NCBI RefSeq assembly: GCF_002952215.1
Contig: NZ_CP022600.1
Span: 744,001-808,000 of the forward strand
Length of the DNA: 64,000 nt
DNA from: Porphyrobacter sp. HT-58-2
GTDB lineage: Bacteria; Pseudomonadota; Alphaproteobacteria; Sphingomonadales; Sphingomonadaceae
Reading direction: 5' to 3'
This document shows, piece by piece, positions 32,030-41,208 of the stretch. How positions within the stretch are numbered: the stretch's first letter is position 1; every line of letters begins with the position of its first letter. The position numbers and the translations under genes were made by a program. Below the pieces are notes generated by a model, which was given only the letters and a program-made list of their open reading frames with translations, made no database searches and was not told where the DNA came from.

Positions 32030-32355
32030 CCGGGCCACTTGCCCCCTACGGCCCGGTTGCCCCCGGCAGCTCGGCACGCTCCCAGCCCCCCTCGCCGGAG
32101 CGTGCCGAGCTGCGCAAGGCGGCTGAAGGTTTCGAGGCGATCATGCTGCGCAAGATGCTGGCGAGCGCCCGTGCGGCGAGCTTTGCCGAGGATACGCCTT
32201 TGACTGGCGGAGGGATGAAGCAGTTCCAGGCGATGCGCGATGAACACCTCGCCGATATCGCCGCTGCCACCGGCGCCTTCGGGTTTGCCCGGAGTATCGA
32301 GGCGAGCCTCGCGAAACACCTCTCGGCTACACCGGCGCAACAAGGAAACAGCTGA
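32026..32355 (+). CDS. flgJ: rod-binding protein FlgJ, N-terminal domain only
   Basis: A 109-residue protein with the rod-binding motif LRKAAEGFEAIMLRKMLASARAA and GGGMKQFQAMRDEHLADIAAATGAFGFA. The C-terminal muramidase domain found in enterobacterial FlgJ is missing, as in other alphaproteobacteria. Peptidoglycan cutting is probably done by the transglycosylase at 21467-22501. It acts as rod cap and scaffold in the periplasm. GTG 32026 overlaps the flgI stop, and the stop overlaps the flgK start (TGATG). Confidence 0.88.
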   Translation: MTGPLAPYGPVAPGSSARSQPPSPERAELRKAAEGFEAIMLRKMLASARAASFAEDTPLTGGGMKQFQAMRDEHLADIAAATGAFGFARSIEASLAKHLSATPAQQGNS

Positions 32356-33695
32356 TGCCGAGCGCGATCTTCACCATTGCCCGCAGCGGTTTGACCGCGA
32401 CCCGCCGCAGCCTTGAGCTGACGGCGCAGAACGTCGCCAATGCTGCCAACCCGGATTTCTCCCGCCGCTCGCTGACGCAGGGCGAGCTGGTGATGACCGG
32501 TTCGATCGGGCTCAATGCGGTGGATTCGCTTGGCGGGGTGCGTCCTGGCGTCGTGGAGCGCGCGGAAAGCGCGCTGGTGCAACGTCAGGCGCGTGATGCA
32601 TCCTCGGCTCTGTCCACCGCCGATGCCGAGTTCCGCGCATTGCGCGACGCGGAAAGCGCGATCGAGACGTCGGGACTGTTTGCCGGGCTGGTTGACTTCG
32701 AGGCGGCGCTGACCCGGCTCGAAGGCAATCCGCTGGAACCTGCGTTGCGGCTTTCGGCGCTGGAAAGCGCACGCAAGCTGGCAGGCAATTTCCGTGTTGC
32801 AGATGGCACGCTTGCGAATGCGCGTGCGCTTACCCAGGGCGAGGCCAGCAGCGAAATTCTGGCCGTGAATGAACTGGCGGGTGATCTGGCCAGGATCAAC
32901 GCCGATCTGGTTGGTGCGCGCGAAGGCACATCCGGGCGCGCGGCGCTGCTCGATGCCCGAGACAAGGCGCTACGGGGGCTGGCCGAACAGTTCGCCATAA
33001 CTCCCACGATCAATGCCAATGGTTCGGTCGATGTTGCGCTGGCCGGGATGCCGGGCGTTGCGCTTGTCACGGGCGCGACTGCACAGAGCGTCAGCGTCAC
33101 CTTCGCCGCAGATGGCACGGCCAGTTTTGCCGTGGGCGGGGCCGGCTTTGCGCCTGCGGGCGGAGCGATGGCGGGCCGTGCCAGCGCGCTTACGGAAATG
33201 GCGGTGCTTCAGGCGAGCCTCGATGCGCTTGCCGCCTCGGCCATCACTATTGCCAACGGCGCCCAGAGCGCCGGCGTGGCGGCGGACGGTTCTGCGGGCC
33301 AGCCCCTGTTCGCTGGCACCGGCGCGGGTGACATCGCGGTGGTGCTGGCCTCTGCCGCTGGCCTTGCGACTGCGCCCGCCGGGGCGGCTGCGGGCAGCCG
33401 CGACACCGCCAATCTCGCCGCGCTGATTGCTGCGCTGGGTGCGCCGACCGGGCCGACAGCCGGTGCCGATACGCTGCTGATGGGCCTGTCCAGCCGCGTC
33501 TCTGCACTGGAAACCCGCCGCGACGGGCTCGCGGTGGTCTCCGCCAGCGCCGAGGCCGAGCTGTTGCGCGAAACCGGGGTCGATCTCGATACGGAGGCCG
33601 CCAATCTTGTCCGGCTGCAACAGGCCTTCGAGGCCAATAGCCGGGTGGTCCAAGCCGCCGCCGAGCTGTTCGACACGATTCTGAGCATCCGATAG
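32355..33695 (+). CDS. flgK: hook-filament junction protein FlgK (HAP1)
   Basis: A 446-residue axial protein. It has the N-terminal helix SGLTATRRSLELTAQNVANAANPDFSRRS, a long alanine-rich middle, and the C-terminal VDLDTEAANLVRLQQAFEANSRVVQAAAELFDTILSI of HAP1. It links the hook to the filament and is an export client of FlgN. It is shorter than the enterobacterial protein (about 550), mostly in the variable middle. The start overlaps flgJ; flgL follows after 14 nt. Confidence 0.92.
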   Translation: MPSAIFTIARSGLTATRRSLELTAQNVANAANPDFSRRSLTQGELVMTGSIGLNAVDSLGGVRPGVVERAESALVQRQARDASSALSTADAEFRALRDAESAIETSGLFAGLVDFEAALTRLEGNPLEPALRLSALESARKLAGNFRVADGTLANARALTQGEASSEILAVNELAGDLARINADLVGAREGTSGRAALLDARDKALRGLAEQFAITPTINANGSVDVALAGMPGVALVTGATAQSVSVTFAADGTASFAVGGAGFAPAGGAMAGRASALTEMAVLQASLDALAASAITIANGAQSAGVAADGSAGQPLFAGTGAGDIAVVLASAAGLATAPAGAAAGSRDTANLAALIAALGAPTGPTAGADTLLMGLSSRVSALETRRDGLAVVSASAEAELLRETGVDLDTEAANLVRLQQAFEANSRVVQAAAELFDTILSIR

Positions 33696-33709
33696 GGGAG
33701 CGCGCCGCC

Positions 33710-34630
33710 ATGACGTCCGTCACCAATTCGACCGGTTCGTTCTTCAACCGCTCGCTCGCCCAGATGGCCGATCTCAGGGCGGGGATCGAGCGTACCCGTT
33801 CGCAGATCGCCACCGGACGACGGCTTGAGCGCGGGTCGGATGATCCTGCCGCTGCGGCGCAGCTTCGCAGCGTTGCCCGGCGCGAGACACTGATTGGTGT
33901 CGAGAGCGACAATGCCGCGCGGCTCGGGCAGGATCTCGGCGCAGCGGCCAATGAAGTGCAGGCGGTGACCGCTGTGCTCCAGCGCGCCCGTGAACTGGCG
34001 GTGCAGGCAGCGAGTGCTCCGCTCGGAGCCGATGGCCGACGCGCGATTGCCTTCGAGCTCGAACAGCTCGGGCAGGAGTTGTTTGCCCGCGCCAATGCGA
34101 CCACGGCGACCGGCGAACCGCTGTTTGCAGGTCTGGCATCAGGACAGGCCTTCACCCGCGACGCTCTGGGCAATGTCACCTATGCCGGAACGCCAACAAG
34201 CGGCGCGGTTCCGCTTGCACCTGGCACCGCGATCGAGCGTGGACTGCCCGGCAACGAGGTGTTCCAGTTCGATCTGAACGGCACGCCCAGCAGCGCCTTT
34301 GCAGTGCTCGGCGGGCTGGCGGCTGCGTTGCAGGGCGGCGCGCCTGATCCTGTTGCAGCAGCCAATGCCGCGATCGAGGGGATCGACACCGCGCTCGACA
34401 CGGCAAGCCGCGCCACCACCATCCTCGGTACCCGCATGTCATGGGTCGATCAGGTGCAGCAGCAGCAGGGCGAGCGGCGCGTTGCCCTGGCCGAACGTCG
34501 CAGCCGTGTCGGCGATACCGACATCGCCGACGCCATCGCCCGTTTGCAGCAGACCATGACCGCGCTCGAAGCCAGTCAGGCCGCCTTCGCCCGCGTCAGT
34601 TCGCTGACCCTGTTCAACGCGCTGCGTTAA
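33710..34630 (+). CDS. flgL: hook-filament junction protein FlgL (HAP3)
   Basis: A 306-residue flagellin-like protein. The N-terminal segment IERTRSQIATGRRLERGSDDPAAAAQLRSV and the C-terminal TDIADAIARLQQTMTALEASQAAFARVSSLTLFNAL match the HAP3/flagellin terminal helices. It forms the ring between FlgK and the filament. Its 3' end carries the ribosome site of motA (AAGGAG, 12 nt later), so both genes are in one transcript. Confidence 0.9.
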   Translation: MTSVTNSTGSFFNRSLAQMADLRAGIERTRSQIATGRRLERGSDDPAAAAQLRSVARRETLIGVESDNAARLGQDLGAAANEVQAVTAVLQRARELAVQAASAPLGADGRRAIAFELEQLGQELFARANATTATGEPLFAGLASGQAFTRDALGNVTYAGTPTSGAVPLAPGTAIERGLPGNEVFQFDLNGTPSSAFAVLGGLAAALQGGAPDPVAAANAAIEGIDTALDTASRATTILGTRMSWVDQVQQQQGERRVALAERRSRVGDTDIADAIARLQQTMTALEASQAAFARVSSLTLFNALR

Positions 34631-34642
34631 GGAGCTGAACCC

Positions 34643-35506
34643 GTGTTTGTCGCTATCGGCATTGTCGTGCTGCTCGCCATGGTGTTCGGCGGGTTCATCC
34701 TCGCCGGCGGGGCCATGGGCCCGGTGCTGGCCGCGCTCCCGCTTGAATTCATGATGATCGGCGGTGCGGCCACAGGCGCGACGCTGATCGGCAATTCGAT
34801 GCACGAGATCAAACTGCTCGGTGCAGGGATCGGCAAGATCTTCAAGGGACCGAAATACACCGATGAGGATCACATTGATGCGATCGCGCTGACGAGCAAG
34901 CTGATGAAGCTGCTGCGTGCGGAAGGTGCGGTGGCGCTGGAAAGCCATGTCACCGAGCCGGGTAGCTCGGCCATCTTTTCCGAATATCCGCGTCTCCAGG
35001 CCGACCCGGTCGTCACCGCGATGATCTGCGATCCTCTGACACTGATGGTGGTATCGTCCGGCACGCTCGATACCCATGCGGTCGAGGAAGTGATCGACAG
35101 TGCGATCAAGACCCAGCTGCACGAGATGGACGAGCCGCAGCACATGATCCAGTCACTCGCCGACGCGCTGCCGGCCTTGGGGATCGTCGCGGCGGTTCTC
35201 GGCATCATCAAGACCATGGGCGCGATCAGCGAGCCGCCCGAGATCCTCGGCAAGATGATCGGCTCGGCGCTGGTGGGTACGTTTCTGGGGGTGCTGCTCG
35301 CCTATGGCTTTGCCGGACCGCTGGGCGCCCGGTTGAAGCAGATCAACGCCCACGACAGCCAGATCTTCCATTCGATCAAGCAGGTCATCATCGCGAGCCT
35401 GCATGGCTATCCGCAACCGCTGGTGCTGGAAGCGGCGCGTTCGGGCCTGCCGCCTGCGCACCGGCCGAAGCTGACCGACCTGCTCGACATGATGCGCGGG
35501 CGCTGA
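34643..35506 (+). CDS. motA: flagellar motor stator protein MotA
   Basis: A 287-residue inner-membrane protein with four helices: about 2-22, 34-51, 170-190 and 203-225. The conserved segments GGAMGPVLAALPLEFMMIGGAA, the cytoplasmic loop with charged residues (LMKLLRAEGAVALESHV), ALPALGIVAAVLGIIKTMG and GSALVGTFLGVLLAYGFAGPLG are those of proton-type MotA. With MotB it forms the torque-generating ion channel. The GTG start at 34643 follows AAGGAGCTGAACCC. motB starts one base after its stop. Confidence 0.95.
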   Translation: MFVAIGIVVLLAMVFGGFILAGGAMGPVLAALPLEFMMIGGAATGATLIGNSMHEIKLLGAGIGKIFKGPKYTDEDHIDAIALTSKLMKLLRAEGAVALESHVTEPGSSAIFSEYPRLQADPVVTAMICDPLTLMVVSSGTLDTHAVEEVIDSAIKTQLHEMDEPQHMIQSLADALPALGIVAAVLGIIKTMGAISEPPEILGKMIGSALVGTFLGVLLAYGFAGPLGARLKQINAHDSQIFHSIKQVIIASLHGYPQPLVLEAARSGLPPAHRPKLTDLLDMMRGR

Positions 35507-35507
35507 G

Positions 35508-36437
35508 ATGGCCCTGTCTGATCCCACCCAGTCCGGCGAAGGCGCGGCAGCCGCGATCCCCGCTCCGATCATCGTCAAGAAGGTTACCATCGTCGAAGGT
35601 GGCCACCACGGCGGGGCGTGGAAGGTCGCCTATGCCGATTTCGTGACGGCGATGATGGCGTTCTTCCTGCTGCTGTGGCTGCTTGGCGCGACCGAGGAAA
35701 AGCAGCGCAAGGGGATCGCCGATTACTTCTCCCCGACGCTGGTCAAGCTGCGGCAGGAAAGTGCAGGTTCGGACGGGATGCTGGGCGGCAGCTCTCTAAC
35801 CGATGTTGATAATTATCCCAATGCGATGGGCCAGACCGGCACGCGCGCGATTACCATTCCGCGCGGCGTCACCGGTGGGCCGGTGGAAGGCGGCGGGCGC
35901 GGCGAGCTGGAGTCCGAAAAGCTTAAGGAACTGCGCGACACGATCGAGAAGAAGCTCGTCCAGCGCCGCCAGCTCCGCCATCTCGCGCGGCAGGTGCGGG
36001 TGATGCGCGCGCCCGAAGGCATCCGCATCGACCTGATGGACAATGCCGATTTCTCGATGTTCGAGCTTGGCACCACGATCCTCACCAAGGAGGCGCGCGG
36101 GCTGTTGGAGGTCATGGCCGAGACGCTGAAGGATGAAAGCGCCCCGCTGATCCTGCGCGGTCACACCGATTCGCTGCCGTGGCGCGGCGGTGTTGCGACC
36201 AACAACTGGTCGCTTTCCGCCGGCCGGGCCGAGGCGACACGTCAGGCGCTGGTGCTGGGCGGGGTGCCGCAGCCGCGCTTCGCCCGGATCGAAGGCGTCG
36301 CCGCGACCGAGCCGCTGGTTACCGACAACCCCGCCGATCCCCGAAACCGCCGCATTTCGCTGCTGCTGCTCGACCGAAAGAGCGCCCCCCGGCCCGAACG
36401 CAGGGGGCCGCCGGTCAAGGCGAGGCCTGCGGATTAA
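35508..36437 (+). CDS. motB: flagellar motor stator protein MotB
   Basis: A 309-residue protein with a short cytoplasmic tail and one helix (WKVAYADFVTAMMAFFLLLWLLGA, about 43-66) whose Asp in YADF is the proton-binding residue. A plug/linker region follows, and then a C-terminal OmpA-like peptidoglycan-binding domain (LILRGHTDSLPW, NWSLSAGRAEATRQAL, ADPRNRRISLLLL). It anchors the stator to the cell wall. The gene ends the flgB operon and shares its stop region (TTAA) with a converging gene. Confidence 0.95.
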   Translation: MALSDPTQSGEGAAAAIPAPIIVKKVTIVEGGHHGGAWKVAYADFVTAMMAFFLLLWLLGATEEKQRKGIADYFSPTLVKLRQESAGSDGMLGGSSLTDVDNYPNAMGQTGTRAITIPRGVTGGPVEGGGRGELESEKLKELRDTIEKKLVQRRQLRHLARQVRVMRAPEGIRIDLMDNADFSMFELGTTILTKEARGLLEVMAETLKDESAPLILRGHTDSLPWRGGVATNNWSLSAGRAEATRQALVLGGVPQPRFARIEGVAATEPLVTDNPADPRNRRISLLLLDRKSAPRPERRGPPVKARPAD

Positions 36438-37711
36438 GGCGCGGGGCTGCTTGGCGCGCCAGCCGGTTGGTCACCCTTTGCGACAAGTTTCTCCAGCGCG
36501 CCGTGAACCTGGGCGAAGGTCTGCGTGGGCGGGTCCGAAGGACGCTTCGACGGATCGCAGACCTGATCGAACATTTTCTGCTGCACGGTGCCGGCTGCGG
36601 GCTTGGTCAGGCTGCCCATGCTCTTTTCGCGCCCCACCAGCGTTTCGCCGAGGAAGATCACGCTTTCCCAGTACTGGACGGTCCCGGCCTCGCAATCGAT
36701 GTTGTAGAGCAGCGCGCTCTTGTCATAGTCGCCGACCCTGGTCGACATGGTGTAGGATTGGACATCCCACAACCAGATGAAATGCGGATTGCGCGACATC
36801 GGCCCCGGGAGGTTTCCGCCGAGCAACGTGATGCCCTTGCCCCGGCCCTGCTTGTCCTCGAACAGGCGCAGGAAGTGGAACGGCCCGCCGGGCGATATGC
36901 CCTTGCCATAGCGGGTAGACACCGGGGTCAAATCAATCCGGCAAGCCGCGATTTCCAGCCCGAGGAGATTGACCGGTTCCTTGCCTTCATTGATGCGCTT
37001 CAGCCGGGCCTCGGCCGATTTCATCACCTGCTGTTCGATCTGGAGCTGGTTCGCCCCGCGGAAGATGCGCAGGTGCTTGAGGATCGCAGCCTTGGATTCG
37101 GCGATGGCCCGCGCCTGAAACTGCTGGCCTTCATAGCCGACCATGTAGAGTGCTTCGGCACAGGTGAGTGCATCGGGCGCGCCGTACCAGAACACCGGGG
37201 CATAGCCGTGGGCCTTGTCACAAGCAGTCAGATTCCGACCAAACTCCGGGGTCATGATCGCTTTCGGCGGCATTTCGCCCAGCTTTTCGCCCTTCTTTTC
37301 GGGCAGGATCAGCCGACCGCCGGGAAAATTGGCCTTGATGAGTTCGCCGCCGATGGATTGTCCGGGCTCTCGCACAGGGCCGGAGACCTTATCCGCCAGC
37401 GCCTTGTAACGGCCGCTGAAATCGATGAAGCGGGCATTGCTGTAGCGCCATAGGGCATCGGACACGCCGGTCGTGACGGTGCCCTCGGTGTAGAGCGCGG
37501 CCTCACCCTTCGGATCGTAGTATTTGTAGAACAATGCAGTCAGGCCCACCGGCTCGTAAAGCGCCGCGCAGGATTTGGCATCGGGGACGAACGGCTGTTG
37601 TGCGGCAGCAGGCGCCGGGATTGCAGGCGTGCCGACACTGAGCGCAGCGGCCAGCACGCTGGCAATCGCGCGGCGGGGCAATTGCCGATCGGGAGCAGAG
37701 GTGGGGATCAT
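36434..37711 (-). CDS. secreted protein of unknown function in the flagellar locus
   Basis: A 425-residue protein with an N-terminal signal peptide (RRAIASVLAAALSV, cleavage probably near PAAAQ), six spaced cysteines and no membrane segment after it. It is probably periplasmic. No family is recognised. Visible segments are AKSCAALYEPVGLTALFYKYYDP, NPHFIWLWDVQSYTMSTRVGDYDKSALLYNIDCEAG and a Pro/Ala-rich tail. The start overlaps the Sel1-repeat gene by 4 nt, so the pair is one operon. It lies tail to tail with motB, their stop codons sharing TTAA. Nothing in it resembles a known flagellar part. Confidence 0.7.
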   Translation of the reverse strand: MIPTSAPDRQLPRRAIASVLAAALSVGTPAIPAPAAAQQPFVPDAKSCAALYEPVGLTALFYKYYDPKGEAALYTEGTVTTGVSDALWRYSNARFIDFSGRYKALADKVSGPVREPGQSIGGELIKANFPGGRLILPEKKGEKLGEMPPKAIMTPEFGRNLTACDKAHGYAPVFWYGAPDALTCAEALYMVGYEGQQFQARAIAESKAAILKHLRIFRGANQLQIEQQVMKSAEARLKRINEGKEPVNLLGLEIAACRIDLTPVSTRYGKGISPGGPFHFLRLFEDKQGRGKGITLLGGNLPGPMSRNPHFIWLWDVQSYTMSTRVGDYDKSALLYNIDCEAGTVQYWESVIFLGETLVGREKSMGSLTKPAAGTVQQKMFDQVCDPSKRPSDPPTQTFAQVHGALEKLVAKGDQPAGAPSSPAP

Positions 37712-38664
37712 GGTGCCCTCATCCGGTCGCAGGAGGATTTGTGGCCGAGGGAGCAGCCGCGCTCGAACATCGCGCGGGACTTGGCCGGATCGGCAGGTGC
37801 GCCGCGCCCTTCGCCATAGACGAAGCCGAGTGTGAAACAGGCATCACCATGGCCGCCGTCGCAGGTTCGGGTGAGCAGGGCGATGGCGGGTGCCGTCTCG
37901 ACCGGACCGCCCTGCCCGGTGATCATGATCCGGGCGAGATTGGTGCAGCCCATCGGCTCGCCCAGATCGCAGGATTTGCGGAACGCGGCGCGGGCGCCTG
38001 ACCCATCGGCCGGGCCGCCATCGCCCTTCAGCAGCATTCCGCCGTAATTGTAGCAGCCCTGCCGATGATCGGCTTCGCAGGCGCGGCGATAGGCGGTGCG
38101 TGCGGCGACCGGATCGCGCGCACCGCCGCGTCCCTGATCGGTCATGATACCGAGGTTGAAGCACGCCTCGCGGAAGGCCCCTTCGCAGGCCTGCGCGAAC
38201 AGGCCGCGCGCGGTCGGCGGGTCGCTCTGCATCACAGCATTGCCAAGCACGCTGCACCCTTGCGCATTGCCGCGCTCGCAGGCCATGCGCCACCAGACCT
38301 GCGCACCCGCAGGATCGGCCGGGCCACCCTCGCCCCTGTCAAGCATCAGGCCGTGATTGGTGCAGCCAACGGCGGCGCCAGCCTCACAGGCGGTTCGATA
38401 GGCGATCCGGGCGGCAGCCAAGTCGCCGCGTTCGCGAGCGGCATCGGCTTTGCGGAACGCCTCGATGGCAGCGGGAGGCGGCGCGTTTGCTGCCGGCTGG
38501 GCGGCGACTGACACCGCGCCAAGCGCCAGCGGCAAGGCCAGCAGAGCAAGGCCCGCGCGCCGCAGACGATCCCGAACAGCAGGGAGACGAAGGCACAACA
38601 GCAAAGGCCATCCTTTCATCGCGGAAAGCGTGGATGGCCTGACCATATCCGTCCCGGTCAGCAT
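37708..38664 (-). CDS. secreted Sel1-repeat, cysteine-rich protein
   Basis: A 318-residue protein with an extended signal region (AGLALLALPLALGAVSVAAQ, about 37-56). It is followed by tandem Sel1-like repeats of about 36-38 residues. Seven repeats each carry a C-x7-C pair (for example CEAGAAVGC, CERGNAQGC, CDLGEPMGC), the disulphide pattern of HcpA-type Sel1 proteins. Such solenoids bind peptides or other proteins. ATG 38664 follows CAGGGGATTTCCG. It heads a two-gene operon with the 425-residue secreted protein and lies 50 nt beyond the flagellin terminator. A role in flagellar or envelope assembly is possible but unsupported. Confidence 0.8.
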   Translation of the reverse strand: MLTGTDMVRPSTLSAMKGWPLLLCLRLPAVRDRLRRAGLALLALPLALGAVSVAAQPAANAPPPAAIEAFRKADAARERGDLAAARIAYRTACEAGAAVGCTNHGLMLDRGEGGPADPAGAQVWWRMACERGNAQGCSVLGNAVMQSDPPTARGLFAQACEGAFREACFNLGIMTDQGRGGARDPVAARTAYRRACEADHRQGCYNYGGMLLKGDGGPADGSGARAAFRKSCDLGEPMGCTNLARIMITGQGGPVETAPAIALLTRTCDGGHGDACFTLGFVYGEGRGAPADPAKSRAMFERGCSLGHKSSCDRMRAP

Positions 38665-38715
38665 CGGAAATCCCCTGAACGGGTAGGCGGGAACGGGCAG
38701 GAATGCCGCAACGCA

Positions 38716-38745
38716 AAAGCCCGGAGCCTTGCAGCTCCGGGCTTT
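38716..38745 (-). terminator. Rho-independent terminator of fliC
   Basis: A perfect 12-bp stem (AAAGCCCGGAGC / GCTCCGGGCTTT) with a CTTGCA loop lies 46 nt past the fliC stop. On the minus strand it ends in TTTT. It may also work from the other side. Confidence 0.88.
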
Positions 38746-38790
38746 CCGTGTGGCCCGCCCAAGGGGTGCAGGCGGGTGCGGGGGGGCGGA

Positions 38791-39615
38791 TTAACGCAGC
38801 AGTGACAGCACGTTCTGCTGCGACTGGTTGGCCTGAGCCAGCATCGCGGTCGAGGCCTGACCAAGGATCTGCGCCTTGGCGAGTGCAGTGGTTTCCGCCG
38901 AATAGTCGGTATCTTCGATCCGCGAACGGGCGTCCGACAGGTTGGTCGAAACGTTGGTGAGGTTGTTGACCGCCGAGATGAGGCGGTTCTGCCCAGCGCC
39001 CAGCGTGGCGCGGGTGGTCGAGATTGTCTCGATGTCGGTGTCGATGGCAGCCAGCGCAGTGCGCGCGTTCGAGCCGTCGGTCCCGCTGACGTCGAACGTG
39101 GCGGCGGCGCCGCCGCCGGCAATGCCGCTCAGGTCATCGAGGGTCAGATCGATCGTGTCGGCATCGTTCGCGCCGGCCAGAACAGTGACGGTGGAACCGC
39201 CATCGAACAGGTTGATCCCGTTGAATTCGGTGTTCGAGACGACCTGGCCGATCTGCGCGGTCAGTTCGTCGACTTCGGCCTGGATGTTGGTGCGGTCGGT
39301 ATCCTGATAGGTGTCCGAACCAGCCTGCACCGCCAGTTCGCGGATGCGCTGAAGCATGTTGGTGACTTCGTTGAGTGCGCCTTCAGCGGTCTGGGCAAGG
39401 CTGATGCCGTCATTGGCGTTGCGAATGCCCTGGGTCATGCCGCGGATCTGCGAGGTCATCGAAGTGGCGATGGCGAGACCTGCGGCATCGTCGCCCGCGC
39501 TGTTGATGCGGCGGCCGGTCGAAAGGCGCTCCATTGCAGTGCCGAGCATGCGGTTTGCCGAAACGCTCGCGTTCTGAGCGCGCAGGGCCGAGGAATTGGT
39601 GTTGATCACAGTCAT
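38791..39615 (-). CDS. fliC: flagellin
   Basis: A 274-residue flagellin. It has the N-terminal D0/D1 domain ([37 protein letters not shown], the [14 protein letters not shown] hinge), a very short variable centre and the C-terminal D1/D0 ([39 protein letters not shown]). The small size means no D2/D3 domains on the filament surface. ATG 39615 follows AGGAGTTTCGACC; the longer ORF upstream is not coding. It is transcribed alone from a sigma-28 promoter (39673-39700) and ends at a strong terminator. A single flagellin gene is seen in this window. Confidence 0.96.
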   Translation of the reverse strand: MTVINTNSSALRAQNASVSANRMLGTAMERLSTGRRINSAGDDAAGLAIATSMTSQIRGMTQGIRNANDGISLAQTAEGALNEVTNMLQRIRELAVQAGSDTYQDTDRTNIQAEVDELTAQIGQVVSNTEFNGINLFDGGSTVTVLAGANDADTIDLTLDDLSGIAGGGAAATFDVSGTDGSNARTALAAIDTDIETISTTRATLGAGQNRLISAVNNLTNVSTNLSDARSRIEDTDYSAETTALAKAQILGQASTAMLAQANQSQQNVLSLLR

Positions 39616-39672
39616 TGGTCGAAACTCCTGAATGGTCAGGCAGGACGAACAGGCCCGTCGCTGCTGGCCCTT

Positions 39673-39700
39673 AGAGCGGCTGGCTCCGGGAATGTTTAAG
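39673..39700 (-). promoter_or_regulatory. sigma-28 promoter of fliC
   Basis: The minus strand reads CTTAAAC-N13-GCCGCTCT, close to the general sigma-28 pattern TAAA-N15-GCCGATAA. The predicted start near 39666 gives a leader of about 50 nt. Confidence 0.8.
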
Positions 39701-39742
39701 TCAGAAAAAATAGGATGGAAAAACAGTGTTTTGAATTGAGAG

Positions 39743-39758
39743 CGGCAGTGACTTGCCG
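39743..39758. promoter_or_regulatory. FlbD/ftr-like palindrome between fliC and the activator gene (site 3)
   Basis: CGGCA-GTGACT-TGCCG is a perfect palindrome with a 6-nt spacer, the same core as at 26537-26556. It lies 43 nt upstream of the -35 of the divergent fliC promoter. Confidence 0.6.
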
Positions 39759-39847
39759 TGATCGAGGCAGGCCAGCGCGGGTGTTCGCAGCGGGCGGAAT
39801 AAGGAAAGTTACGAGGGCTTAAATTTGCCACATCTCCAACGTGCGGG

Positions 39848-39862
39848 CGGCAGAAGATTGCC
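39848..39862. promoter_or_regulatory. FlbD/ftr-like site 4 just before the activator gene
   Basis: CGGCA-GAAGAT-TGCC, the same core with one arm a base shorter, 26 nt upstream of the activator ATG. Binding here would place the activator over its own leader, suggesting autoregulation. Confidence 0.5.
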
Positions 39863-39888
39863 TTGTGAGACAACACAAAGGGGCAATC

Positions 39889-41208
39889 ATGATCGAAGCG
39901 GCGACAAAGACTGTGCGCGGCGATGCGGCTGCGGCGCCAGCAGAGGCAGGGGTTGCGGGTGCGGCGCATGACGCCCTGATCGGCATGACCGTGCCGCTGA
40001 TGGGCGTCGCCTGGCAGCGTGATCGGATCGTGATCGGCGACACCATGTCCCCCGCCATGGCTGCCGCCATCGCACGCAGCGGAAGGATTGCCGTTGCCCT
40101 GTCGCATTCAGCCTCCCCTGCCTTGAGCATCGCAGCACCGCAGACCGGCGGCCGGCGCATCGCCTTGGCCTATGACCCTGCTGATCTGCCCGCAGCACGG
40201 GCCGCACTGATTGCCGCTTCGGCGCTGGGCGGCTGGCCGGTGGCAGGCGATCCGCAATCGCTGGCTCTGCTGACTCTTGCCGAACGCATCGCAGCGAGCG
40301 AAATTCCCGTCCTGCTCGAAGGGCCGACCGGCACCGGCAAGGAAGTGCTGGCGCGCTTCGTTCACAACCTTTCGGCCCGCAGCCAAGGCCCCTTTGTGGC
40401 CGTCAATTGCGCGGCCATGCCTGAAGCGATGCTGGAGGCGCTGCTGTTCGGCCACAAGAAAGGCGCCTTCACCGGCGCTGCCGAGGCGGGCGAAGGGCTG
40501 TTTCGCGCGGCGGACGGCGGCACGCTGCTGCTCGACGAGATCGGTGAACTGCCGCTGGCGCTGCAATCGAAGATGCTGCGCGCGCTTCAGGAAGGCGAAG
40601 TGCTGCCGCTGGGTGCCACCCGCCCGGTCAAGGTCGATGTGCGCATCATCGCCGCCACCAACCGCAACCTCGCCGCCGAGGCCGAGGCGGGACGTTTCCG
40701 CGAGGATCTGCTCTATCGTCTCAATGTCTTTCCGCTGCGCCTGCCGGCCTTGCGCGAGCGGGCGGGCGATATCGCCCCGCTCGCCTTCGCCATGCTGTTG
40801 CGCCACGCAGGCGCGCCCGGCGCTCCGGCATGGTTCGCCCCCGATGCGCTGGCGATGCTGGAAAGCCACGTCTGGCCGGGCAATGTCCGCGAGCTTGAGA
40901 ACGTCATTCGCCGAGCGATCCTGATGGCGGATGGCGCCGAGATGATCGCGGCGCAGCACATCATCTTCGATACGGCAGTGCGCCCTGTGGTGCAGGCTGC
41001 AGCCAGCTTTCCGACCAGCGCCGCAGCGCGGTCGCTCTCCGATGTCGCCTTTGCTTCGGAAGCGCGGGCGATCATCGAGACTCTTGGCCGTCATGGCGGC
41101 AACCGCGCCGCCACCGCCCGCAGTCTCGGCATCTCCGAGCGTACCCTGCGTTACCGCCTTGCCTCGATGCGCGGCGCCGGGATGCTCGCCGCAGGAGGGT
41201 CTGCATGA
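39889..41208 (+). CDS. sigma-54-dependent flagellar transcriptional activator (FlbD/FleQ type)
   Basis: A 439-residue protein. The AAA+ domain (about 130-370) has Walker A GPTGTGKE, the sigma-54 contact motif GAFTGA, Walker [12 protein letters not shown] and the arginine-finger segment. A Fis-type helix-turn-helix follows at the C-terminus ([22 protein letters not shown]). The N-terminal 120 residues are not a recognisable receiver domain and have no phospho-Asp pocket, so it is not a classic two-component regulator. It is the first gene of an operon with fliE and overlaps it by 4 nt. ATG 39889 has AAAGGGGCAATC. It is the likely activator of the three sigma-54 promoters, binding the CGGCA-N6-TGCCG sites. 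Confidence 0.88.
   Translation: MIEAATKTVRGDAAAAPAEAGVAGAAHDALIGMTVPLMGVAWQRDRIVIGDTMSPAMAAAIARSGRIAVALSHSASPALSIAAPQTGGRRIALAYDPADLPAARAALIAASALGGWPVAGDPQSLALLTLAERIAASEIPVLLEGPTGTGKEVLARFVHNLSARSQGPFVAVNCAAMPEAMLEALLFGHKKGAFTGAAEAGEGLFRAADGGTLLLDEIGELPLALQSKMLRALQEGEVLPLGATRPVKVDVRIIAATNRNLAAEAEAGRFREDLLYRLNVFPLRLPALRERAGDIAPLAFAMLLRHAGAPGAPAWFAPDALAMLESHVWPGNVRELENVIRRAILMADGAEMIAAQHIIFDTAVRPVVQAAASFPTSAAARSLSDVAFASEARAIIETLGRHGGNRAATARSLGISERTLRYRLASMRGAGMLAAGGSA

Noticed and set aside
39817..39830. Sigma-54-like sequence TGGCAAATTTAAGC (minus strand) upstream of fliC
   Set aside because: The GG-to-GC spacing is 11 instead of the invariant 12, and a good sigma-28 promoter lies nearer to fliC.
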